From Pagrus major (taxonomy: Eukaryota; Chordata; Actinopteri; Spariformes; Sparidae), in NCBI RefSeq assembly GCF_040436345.1, contig NC_133230.1:8949297-9013296 (forward strand): a DNA stretch of 64,000 bases, given 5' to 3'. Below the pieces are notes generated by a model. The model was not told where the DNA came from and did not search any database. It worked only from the letters and a program-made list of their open reading frames with translations. Below, one piece after another: positions 1-12,600 of this stretch (positions within the stretch are counted from its first letter, which is position 1; each line of letters starts with the position of its first letter). The position numbers and the translations under genes were made by a program.

Positions 1-2175
<2,175 letters not shown>

Positions 2176-3112
2176 CTCGTCTGTGGACCAGGGACGCTGC
2201 CCTCACTGCTTCCCCCCCTCGAACAGCAGCCTCACACTGGGCCGGGCATTTGGGCCTTGATGGAGAACCCTACAGAAGAAATCAAAATCAAGGAAATCAG
2301 TTGAATTCTGGTTATTTAGGCTTAAGCTTGAGCATCTTCAGCTAATGTTCGTGAGTTTCGAACCAGAAGGTTTCACCAGATAAGGCCAGGTTGAACTTCG
2401 TGTGAATGTCTGAAAGTCTCCCCCGTTGACAGACAAAGTTAAACCCCTGGCTTAATGGCTGGAGCTCTCTGATACTCGACCATCGATGCAGCTGCCACAC
2501 CTGCTGCCAGCAGCTGTCTTTTCTAGACAAACTCGCCCCACCAACTCGCGGGCAACAGTCCTGCATCTTAAATTACAAAAAGGCTTCATCGGCATATCAC
2601 TTTCCTCAGCCATTTATCTTCCGTGTATGACAGCAAAGGACCAAGACGGTACTATAAGTCTTGTCAGATATAATGAGATCGTTAAAGCAGCCTCATTATG
2701 CATTAGAGTGATCAGCTTTGTTTGTGTACCACGATAGGTAAACTCATAAAGAAATATCACACACTGTAGTGTAAGTTTTGTATGAATACATTAATGTTTC
2801 ATTAAAGTTGCATTACTTTGGTTCAGATTGCATTTTGGAAAAGAGTTTTACTTTTGTTTTTTTGCCAACGCTGCAGATATACACATCACAATAACTATGA
2901 TTCATCACAATATGATTTTTTTTAACTGGGGTGACTGTAATACCAGGTCTTTGTGCCACCCAAAGTCAAAATTCATACAAATACTGTCCCGGACCACATC
3001 CTTACATGTATCTGATGCTTCAAGATAAATTATTGCCACCATTTTCGCATAAATCTCGCCTTACAAAACGTTTGTAAGTTTGCTTACAAGGTAAAGGCTT
3101 TATTATTAATGT

Positions 3113-3273
3113 CCTCATATACCTCAGTTGTCGAGCAGAATGCTGCGACGTTGTGTTGCTGCGAAGCTCCAGAAATGTTTTGTGGACTACGAAAACGTCC
3201 CCTGACTTTCCATCAGCACTGGGGCTGAGAAGATTATGACATAATTTTCCTTTTGGGCGAACTAATCCTTTAA
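3113..3273. repeat. TTAA-ended short element, family A, 3' fragment
   Basis: The sequence shares 'gaagctccagaaatgttttgtgg' phrasing (given here only as a signature) and the terminal half of family A. It ends in a diverged GGGCGAACTAATCCTTTAA terminus. The 5' half is missing. Other copies are at 4443, 10456, 33252 and 54388. Confidence 0.8.
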
Positions 3274-4442
3274 CAAACTGTCACTACAATGATTTTGGTC
3301 CGAAAAGTGAATGAACTAGGAGCTCAAAGATAACTGTCCTGCTGGAGGAGTTTTGGCTACCTGGCAACCCAAAACCTTTTAATAGTTACATACTTATATC
3401 AGAAAATCATTGATCAATACAGCAATACAAGACTTATTTACGAACATGTGCTACAAATACATTTACGACTATGTAACACACACTCAACAACAATCAAATG
3501 TAGTTTTCCCTCGATGAGCTGCGTCTCTGCTCCTGTATAATGCAACATCCATGTCATAGACAAGCATTCCTCAGGAGTGCACACGCTAGTAACTTCCTTT
3601 AGTCTGGCTTCAAACACTCAAAGCAAAACCCGACTTCGATTCATCATTCTGCACACGGCGCGCAGGCATCTACGGTTATGCAACGAGCCTTCAAAACACT
3701 ATTTGGTTACAGGGCATGATCCCAACATCAAGGAGGCAATCAATCCCATCATGCTCCGGGACGAGGTTGGGAGATGGAGGAGGGCAAAGCGTGGTTAGAC
3801 TAGATAACTGTGAAATGACAAGCGTGAAACGTGTCCCAGGGTTGAGGCTCGGGAATAAAGGTGGACTTGGTACATGATGACTGGACGAGACGTCTCCAGA
3901 ATATAAATCAATTAATCAATTCTTAAGACATATTATCAATCTTATAGACTTTTAACTTCTAGGTATTTAATTACTGTTTCTTACCGTCACCATACTCTCT
4001 TCAGTGCATTGGATGATTATGCTACTATTCCCTATATACTGCTATTTACTTACTATGCGTTTGTTTGATTTTGCACATTACCACCATGACTACTAGCTTA
4101 CTCTTCAATAACTACCTCGTATTTATATGATTTTATATTGTTATCTCTTTCTTTTTTAATATTATCTTTTTATATTGTTTCTTTCTTAAAATCAGTGAGT
4201 GCCGTGGTATTTTCACTGCGTTGTTATTTTGCACATTAGTACAATGACAACAAAGTATCTTGAATTTTATATATTCATACATTTGTAAAGATATATATTA
4301 TTTTCTTTGTGAAATGCTTTGTCTCTTCAGAAAATGCACGATATGATGGATTAAGGTTTATGATAGTGAAGCTCCTGATGTGATAAGACTTTTATATTAC
4401 AAAGCTTGTAATTTCCTTTTGACTCTAATGAAGATTATGTGC

Positions 4443-5074
4443 TTAAAGGATAAGTTCACCCAAAAATGAAAATTCAGTCATTATCTACTCACCACCGTGC
4501 AGATGGAAGTCAGGTAAAGTTTTAGTGGTCCACAAAACATTTCTGGAGCAAAATGTCGCTGCAGCGTTCTGCTTAACGACTGAAGTGGATGGGGACTTGT
4601 TTGAAAATATGAAAAACAACTGGGGGAAAAAAACATAAAATGTCTCCACACAGCCTGTCCAGTGCAATCCAAGTCTCCAGAAGCCTCGAGATCGAGAATT
4701 GATTAAAAAAATCCTATTTACATCCTTTTTAAAGCTCAAATCTTCACTCTAGCGTTAGCAAACACCCCATCTGAAGTGGGTGCACAAGCTTGACCGCGCG
4801 TCAAAGGTTGAAATAACGTCTTTTCAAATCAATTTTGGATCTCAGGGCTTCACAAGGCTTGGATTGTTCATCCATTTTATGCTTTTTCTTCGGTTGTTTT
4901 TCACGTTTTAAACATATTAAGTCCCCAGCTACCTCAGTTATTAGGAGAACGTTGCAGCGTTGTTTTGCTGTGAAGCTCCAGAAATGTTTTGTGGACTACA
5001 AAACTTTCCATCAACACAGGGGTGAGAGGATAGCGACAGAAAATTTTCATTTTTAGGTGAATATATCCTTTAAA
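4443..5074. repeat. TTAA-ended short element, family A, full-length copy
   Basis: The left end reads TTAAAGGATAAGTTCACC. The right end is its inverted counterpart (gtgaatatatcctttaa). Both ends carry TTAA. The inner part also shows inverted similarity: ccacaaaacatttctgg near the left end and its complement near 4983. The element is about 630 bp with no coding capacity, so it is a MITE-like non-autonomous DNA element. It lies in the first intron of TTBK2. Confidence 0.85.
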
Positions 5075-7039
5075 ACGAAATAATATTCAGAGTGGACAGC
5101 CATGCTAGTGGCAGACTTGCCAGCCACATGTTTTTCATTTCTTCGTTACCTCCCAGGGTCACAGTTCTCCTTTATTCCTCCAGATTCATGACAAATGTTC
5201 ACATCTTTTTACCCTTTTATTAATCATAACCTGTTTCTTCGACTGTACAGTGTGTAGTCTACCGTTCTGTTACACCTGAGCCTCCTCATTGAGTGAGAGA
5301 CGGACAGATAAATGGAGAAGAGAGAGAGCAAATTGTTCAAAGTTTCCAGAATGCAGGAAACAAGGTCTCTGAAACTTTAAAAAGTGTCCCTATTTTGGCT
5401 TGGCGAGAATGACTAGTGGCTCTGTTGGGCTATGTTTAGCAGAGAATGTTGACCACTGACACGGTTTAGCGTGTTAAAATGCTATAATTTGGCAATCAGC
5501 ACTAACCAGAAAGAACAGCTGCGGTTAACAGGAAAGTCATCCGTTTTTGCACGTATCTAGGATTCATGCTCTGGGAAAAACAGGAAGGAAGAGACATCGA
5601 AATGAAAGTCTCAACACCTCTCTTTAAAGCCACGTGGGCCAAAGCGGAACCAAACTTTTACAAATGCTCACTAGTTAACACATTATCTCAATGTCAGACA
5701 CTGGAACCTGTATTTTCCCCTGCAAATCTTCAGGCGAAGCAACTGGAACAACATCAGTGGAATTCTTGATATTATGCTAATTGATGACGAGGCAAAAAAC
5801 ACAGACTACGCCATCCGAACCACAGAAGAAACACGCTGTACAAAATCCTCTTTTCACCCCGCAGGGACCAGAGAAAGTCACCGTAAACACTGATCAAATA
5901 ACCTCTGCTGTGCGTGCTGTGTCACAACGTCAAGGTCACCAACGCATGTTCTCGTGTTTTCACTCTTTTTTTCTGTCACATCTGAGCTATCGTGCAGGAG
6001 GCATCCTTTCTTAGTGAGACGGCTGCTGTCTGCTGGGAGAAAACACACACTTCTGCAGGAAAAGGTGGATGCTGTAGAGGAAAGGATTGGTGTTTCGGGA
6101 GGTCTCTGTGACCTAACCTTACCTCTACTTTTAGGTCAAGAGTCAGCCATCGTGTATCTTTTTATTATTTATTATTAACACAAAAACAAAGCAGAATCAT
6201 CCACAGACTGCATGTAACAAACCTTAAACCAACCCCTCCAACACACATTGCATAAGGGCACACACACCTATGCACACGACAGGCCGCCTCACGCTGTGAC
6301 TAATCTCACACCTCACAGAGAGGCATGTCTCTGCTCTTCTTCCTCCTCCTCCTCCTCCTCGTCCTTCATCATCATACAAACCGCCATCAATGAACAAACA
6401 TCCCAGCGGGAGCAGACCTTGGACCAAAAATTAAACCAATCTATGACAGCCGGCTACCGTCTCATCATGAATCACGCTTCCTGACCCCTTCATCTCCATG
6501 GCGACCATGGTGCAGTGCCATTTTCATCTGCTGACTGCAGCTTGTCGTCGCCTCTGCCCTTTCTGTCTGCTGGGAAGTTTTACGGCCGCACGAATGGCTA
6601 TTTCCTCCTGCGCCTCCGACTAAATCCTGGGGATGTTTGGTCAGAGAGGGGACCGAGTCAGATCCAAAAACACCATCTGTATGCAAGAAACACATGGCAC
6701 CACGCAGGATGAAATCAGTGCCTGGTCTGGCAACTTTGTGTGCAGGACGAGGCCCATGTGGAGGCCCTATGCACTGCTCTGCCTCCTCTCAGGTCACAGC
6801 GTGGATGCAGCTGAGCCAATCTGAAGAAACTGTGAAGGATGAGCATGTGTGTATGTGGCTTAATGGCTCCACATGAAGCCTCTGCCATCAAGGATGCATT
6901 CACCTGGAGAGCCACAACAAGGATTTTATAAAGAGAAACACAAATACCTCTGCTGACATGCAAGCTGCAGTCATTTCCATCACACTCACAGTACAATAAT
7001 AAATAAAAAACACACAGCAATCCTCTCTGCTCTCCTTCT

Positions 7040-7720
7040 CCTGCAGAGAAAACTGTTGCTGGAGCTGTTGCGTGGCTTCTTTGGTTGCCACAGCAGATTT
7101 ACTCAGGCGCGTCCACGCACCGTCCACAGGCCACGCAAACCCCTCATCATGCCTGGGCTCTACTGTAAAAAGCTCTCGGGATAACAACAAACTCACCGCA
7201 TGCAAGCTGCGGGCGACAGCGAAATGGTGGCCGAGAGGCGTGAAAAAAAAAACCCGAAGCGGGAGGTCGCGTAGTGCAGCGCGGCCTCCTCCTCCCGGGA
7301 TTGTGGATCCTTACCTCGGGTCTTCGCTGCCAATCCTTGATCCAAAGAGGAGCCGGGTGTGGTTACACGAAATCGTCTACGTACGGAGGCGGCGGGGTCG
7401 ACATCGAGCGGAATCCCATAGCTGGAGAGCCGTCCATGGGCAGAGAGGCTGGAGGCTGTCGGTGTCGGCTGTGATGGCTGGAGGATAAATAAACGCGCGG
7501 GAGGTGAAATATGTCTGGATGTGATCGTCCCTTTTCTCCTTCTGCCTGTCACCTCAGCATCTCTGTCGGTCGCTGCGGATCCGTGACGTGACGACTCTCT
7601 GTGATGATCATCAGCCTTTGCTGCGCGCGCGGCCCCGATTCGATAGCCCCTCGCAACAGCTCGGGCACGCGCAGCCGGGGCCCTTTAAAGCTCGCTCACG
7701 ACGCGCGCGCCGCCGAGCAC
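7040..7720 (-). promoter_or_regulatory. TTBK2: CpG-rich promoter region of TTBK2 with untranslated exon 1
   Basis: The region is markedly richer in CG dinucleotides than its surroundings (for example 7250-7320, 7380-7420 and 7625-7710). On the minus strand it contains GAG|gtaagg at 7315/7314, a good splice donor for an untranslated first exon that would join the acceptor at 2270. The transcription start is not visible directly but would lie at roughly 7400-7600. This is an inference from splice signals and base composition. Transcript 5' ends would decide it. Confidence 0.6.
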
Positions 7721-7798
7721 AATAACCAAATCAGTGTTTTTGAGTGTTTTAAGTCTAATAGCGATTTGTCGAAATATACAATAAACACGCGTCGAGCG

Positions 7799-7833
7799 TC
7801 GATATCTAAACCACGACGTGGTTTAGATATCGA
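7799..7833. repeat. Perfect inverted repeat, 17-bp arms with a 1-bp centre
   Basis: The left arm is TCGATATCTAAACCACG, then A, then its exact reverse complement. It can form a hairpin or cruciform. It sits at the upstream edge of the TTBK2 CpG-rich promoter. Because the arms are identical when read from either strand, both strands encode the same short peptide, PRRGLDI. Confidence 0.97.
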
Positions 7834-8152
7834 ATGAGGCCACATGCCATGAAACGTGAGTAGTGTTTGAGGATGCGGGCTAATTAGTTTGGAACGCGGC
7901 CATAGGAGGGGAAAAAAAACTTTTTCGCAAAGACCACTGGGAGGCGGCATTCAGCCAAAGATGGTGTATGCAACTGATGGCATACACAGAGATGAAAAAA
8001 AAACAGCAATGCTCCACTCAGCAGAGTGGACATTTTCTGTTCCCCAGCCTTAAAAAACATGAAGCAACCCATTTTGAACAGTCCTGAAAAATAATGTGGC
8101 ACCAAAATAATGCATGCAAAACTATAGTCTAGGTGTTGAAGTTGTTTCGATT

Positions 8153-8396
8153 TTAAAGGTGCACTGTGTCGTTTTGGGGAAGATGTATTAATCAGCGGAG
8201 AAGGATTTTTTTTTGTTAATGTCTGAACAAAGTAAATGAACAAACTCTTTGTTTTCATAACTGAATAATCTGAATAAACAAACTGACCTTAAAGGACAAC
8301 ACAATGTCATGCGGTTTTACTTTGTTTATATTTGGCGGACCCTGCCACCTTACTTTCCTCTGATATTGTGAGTTTGAATTTCACAGTGCACTTTAA
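8153..8396. repeat. TTAA-ended short element, family F, copy 1
   Basis: It begins TTAAAGGTGCACTGTGTCG and ends CAGTGCACTTTAA, the inverted terminus. It shares long stretches with the copy at 24577-24919, for example GGACAACACAAT and GGCGGACCCTGCCACCTT. It is shorter than copy 2, with an internal deletion. About 40 bp upstream of the terminus also resembles the flank of copy 2, so the true element or target context may extend further. Confidence 0.85.
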
Positions 8397-9042
8397 CGCA
8401 GTTTTTACATTTTAGATAGAATACAAAATAGTAGCACGTACCCAATCTCTATTTATCCCATTACCAATACAATTTTGAATAATGATCAAGCAAGTCACCA
8501 GTTAATTCTCGAGCTGAAATTGATTATGGTTAACACCACATTAGTTTCAAATGGTAATCATCTGTAATCCCTGGAAACATGCCGTATAAAAACCTTCCTA
8601 GGAAATCTAAGATGAACATTTATAAGCAGGCAGATCAACAATATATGAATGTTAGTGGAAATATCACTGAACACATCATCATGCTACATTGTCAGGTATT
8701 AAAACACGCAATGCAGAGGCACACAACATGCAAAGCAATAAACTGGGAGCATTAATGTTAAAAGAAAACAGTCAAACATTATCATACATACATAAATTAT
8801 CAGTACATATCTTATTAGTCAACTTGTATCTCTACAAACGTGGTAATGTGTTGTTTTTTGTTTATCATCATATAACATTACATATCCAGTATATTAAATA
8901 GTACTTACTATCATTGTGCAGTATATATCCAATACATATTATTACATACAGGGTTATATTATTCCCATACACCACATAGCAGTTTTAAATCCTGTTTATA
9001 TATATGTTCATATTACCTTAATGTCTATTACTTTAAGATTAC

Positions 9043-9108
9043 AAAGCCCACTGAGGCAATGTGATTGTGATTGTGGGCTATATGAATAAAACTGACATTG
9101 ACTTGACT
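9043..9108 (+). repeat. Retroposon 3' tail
   Basis: The sequence follows the pattern 'cccactgaggcaa...gggctatatgaataaaact-gacttgact'. This is the recurrent 3' tail of a teleost retroposon ending in a degenerate short tandem repeat. I cannot assign the clade from this fragment. Confidence 0.6.
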
Positions 9109-9179
9109 ACTCTGAAGTACCTTGTTGTTGAAAAGTATATAACATATAATAACTTGCCTTAGTTTAGTTTGGTAACATC

Positions 9180-9651
9180 ACGCCCCGGGTCGGGACTTCG
9201 TGTTATTCCCACTAATTCTCGCGATGACAGGTGCAGCACGATTGCGATCGATTGCGGTACCCGGAAAACAATGTCAGAGTGGGAGCTCTCTCTCCCAGCG
9301 CACTTCCTCTCCCTGGTGGTGACGTTTCCCGATCTGACCGGTCAGTGTGCTGTGTTGGTAGCTGGTGGGTAGCTAGCTGCTAGCTAACCTGCCGAGCTGC
9401 CTCCTCCGCCTCTGAAGGCAGCCGAACTGAGCCGTGAATGAACCCCGCACGTCAATGCATCTCAAGTGGCCCCGATGGCAGCGACTGAACCGGTCTGAGT
9501 GAGAGCTCTTAGCCATGTAGCGAAGTGTTTCACAGTATTTGTAGTTAATGTTAGTGTGATTCGTGCCCTTAGCTATTTCCACCAGTAGCTAGCTTTTTTC
9601 TGTCCGGGACAGACGGCGGCAGCTAGCCCCCTCTCTCGCCACTACAGGAGG
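9180..9651 (+). promoter_or_regulatory. TMEM62: Probable TMEM62 promoter and 5' UTR
   Basis: This is GC-rich sequence directly upstream of the TMEM62 start codon, with scattered CpG and repeated GCTAGC motifs at 9370-9385 and 9590. No TATA box is evident. The start codon context is ggaggATGC, with a purine at -3. The exact transcription start cannot be seen. Confidence 0.55.
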
Positions 9652-12600
9652 ATGCTGAAGCTGTTCGGTGCGCTGGTTATCCTCGGACTGGCCCTGGCGT
9701 GCATCACCTCCTGGGTGCTGGACAGCTATGACACGGCTTGGCACCCTAAACGGAGCGTTCAGCACCCGACTGACGGCGACGGAGATCCCACTAAGGGGAC
9801 TTCTCCACCATTTCCCGGCAGCGAGTTGAGCAATATATTCTGGTTTATACAGGTGGGGTTTTTTATTCCGTCTTGCTAAGCTACAGCAGTAGCATTGTTT
9901 GGTCGTGCAAAAGCCATTTAAGCAGAAACAGAATGATGACATGTTAAATGCAGCTGTCTTTAATTCAAAGTCACACACTGGAGTTGAATGGGAGGTCTAT
10001 CTTTAGCTCTGCAGTGTTGTTGTAGGCAGCTATAGCTGTGGTAGTTCACCCACTGAACTCTCTCTGTGAATGATTGACAGAAATGGGTCAGTGACCACAG
10101 AAGTGTGTCATTGTCAGGTAAAAAGAAAAAAGGGGTTCATCAGCTCAGTAAGTTGTAGTCAGATTTTGCACCTTTTCCAGCTGTCATCCATCCATTTGTA
10201 ATCTTCTCCTCTCTCCTGATTCTGGTTCTTGTGTCTGATTTTAAGGTGTCTGACATCCACATTAGCCGATTTCATGACCCAAGACGCATTCCAGATTTTG
10301 AGAAGTTCTGCACCGACACAATCGAGGTGATCAAGCCGGCTCTCGTGCTTGCAACAGGTACAGCAAAATCCCCCTGTCGTTGACTAGCTGAACGAGTTTA
10401 AGATACTTTGACAGCCCTTGTATTGTGTTGAAACTGACTAGGTGTGGCCTTCATGTTAAAGGAGAAGTTCGCCCTCAGATGAAAATTCAGTTGTTATCTA
10501 CTCACCCCATGCTGATGGAAAGTTGTGTGAAGTTTCTTGGTCCGCAAGACGTTTCTGGAGCGTCACAGCAAAAAGCCACAAGATCCTAAATTGATATTAA
10601 AGGCATCATTTACACCCTCCACACACAAGCTTGTGCCCCCATTTCAGATTTGGTGCTCGCGAACGCTTTTAGTGTAGCAGCTAGACCATTTCGGCTTGGT
10701 GTAAACGACTTCTTTCCAGACCAATTTGGGATTTCAGGGCAAGTCCCCATCTGCTTCAGTTGTTTAGGAGAATGCTGCGATGCTTAAAAACCTCCAGAAA
10801 GGTTTTGTAGACTAAGAAATTTCCCCCACCTTTCCAATCAGCATGCCTGAATTTTCATTTTTGGGTGAACTTATCCTTTAAACGCACTGCTGCCATGTTG
10901 TGTCTCAGCTGCATCTTCTTCCGCTCCACAGGGGATCTGACCGACGCTAAAACAGAGAGTAAGGTGGGCTCCCTCCAGCATGAGGTGGAGTGGCAGGCCT
11001 ACCACAACATCCTGAAGAGGTCGCGCGTGATGGAGCGCACTCGGTGGATAGACATCCGTGGAAATCACGGTAACTCACTGGTTGAATGGAAACCTTCCAG
11101 AGAAGGGAGTGTGCAATTAAGATTATCTGAGGAGCCCATTAACTGTGGCTCATTTCAGCTTCACACAGGAAGTCAGCCTGCCCCCTTTTCTTCGACACTG
11201 CTTTCCACTTTGTAATTGGATCGCGAGCTATTAGATGTGAAACAAGATATCTTTACTGTGGAACTGTCAAAGAAAGAAACCTAGTTATTGGCTCTGGAGT
11301 TTCTCTGGCAGCTTTTCTGCCGTTATTGATCGCAGTTGTTGATGTGTGTCCCGTCGGTTTATCTGTAACAGCAGATTTTGTTCGATATCTTGCTGTAATG
11401 TGAGCAAATCTGATTCCTGGATTAAATATGTGTCACTCCGTGGGGAATTTCTTCATCTCGTCCTGAGCAGTAAATCTTAAAGTTTGTCTTGTCAGTGATC
11501 TCGTTTGTAGTTCTGATAAATCTCACAATTATTTCATTTCTTCTCATAGATGCCTTCAATATTATGTCATTGGAAAGCACCAACAATTATTACCGGTCAG
11601 TATAAAATGGTCTACACTACACCTAAATGCCTGATTTACATACAGTCAGAATCCACTCCTGCATGTCTTTTATTAGCAAGCTGTGTGTGAAGTCGATCAG
11701 AGGGCATAGTAACTTCAGTGCCTCTGAAACATGAGTAGCTGCAGACCTACTTATTGACAATAATCCAAGCTGTCAGAGCTTCCTGAGGACCAAAATAGAA
11801 GCAGAATCTACACGAACTCACCGGCTCTCTTGTACTTTTGACACAAATTATGTTTTATGTTTCATTGCTGCTTCTGTTAATGCTGATTGATCTTTTATCT
11901 CCCTAATGTTGCGGTCGTCCTCAGCAAGACGGACTCTGTCTCCCTTGCAAGGCTAATTTATTCATTTAAAATGCATTAAATTATCTCAGAAGTCTATCAG
12001 GACTGGAGCTGCTGGCTCCATCCCAGACCGCAGCGTCTTGCTGCTAACGTAGACCTTTTTAAATTTTTTCTAGGAAATACTCAGCTAACCAGAAAGTCGG
12101 CTCTTTCCACTACGTTCACAAAACTCCCTTCGGCAACTACTCGTTTGTCTGTGCGGATGCCACGCTGACTCCAGGACCCAAGAGGCCGTACAATTTCTTT
12201 GGTATTCTCAACCAGGTACAGCGATCCACCACTCTCTCTTGACAGAACAGAAACATTCACTGACTTTGAGACAAACGTCAGAAAGCAGAGACACTTTGAA
12301 AACGTAAAAAGAAAAGTTTAGTTTGTTTAAAGATAAAATATGTAAGAATTCTGCAATAAAATGTCTAAAAACGACTACACCCATGCTATTATGTTCAAAT
12401 CCAGAGAAATTCACAAGTTTAACGGTGTGTTTAATTCATTCGCCTGTCGCTGCTTCCAGGTTAGGGAAGATTGCAAACTAGACTAAACATAACATGAATA
12501 AAACATCATCTCATCTGTGAACATTCGAGCCTGAGTCACATCAGATTGATTTTCATTAGCAAGGGTGGTTGTTTAATGGTGCGTTCACCACCAGCGAAGT

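Larger units (their letters stand above)
2270..7314 (-). other. TTBK2: TTBK2 first intron (inferred), 5' UTR intron
   Basis: The acceptor is at 2270 (a pyrimidine-rich stretch, then ctgtag). The best matching donor upstream is GAG|gtaagg at 7314, in the CpG-rich promoter. The intron contains two copies of a TTAA-ended repeat (3113-3273 and 4443-5074). It also has a LINE-like AT-rich tail near 4180-4280 and a short (CTC)n tract near 6340-6360. No other gene is supported. Confidence 0.6.
7721..9640. other. Intergenic spacer between head-to-head TTBK2 and TMEM62
   Basis: The spacer is about 2 kb. It contains a 35-bp perfect palindrome at 7799-7833, a TTAA-ended family F element at 8153-8396 and a retroposon tail at about 9043-9108. 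No UBR1 exon was found here, although UBR1 lies between TTBK2 and TMEM62 in human. The right end (9180 onward) becomes GC-rich and is the probable TMEM62 promoter. Confidence 0.7.

Noticed and set aside
4481-4739. Open frames at several places encoding similar peptides (FVDYK/MFCGP motifs)
   Set aside because: They are translations of the non-coding family A repeat and are not conserved as protein.
7884-8258. A 124-codon minus-strand frame and a similar one at 24392-24682
   Set aside because: Their similarity comes from the two family F repeats. Neither has coding features.
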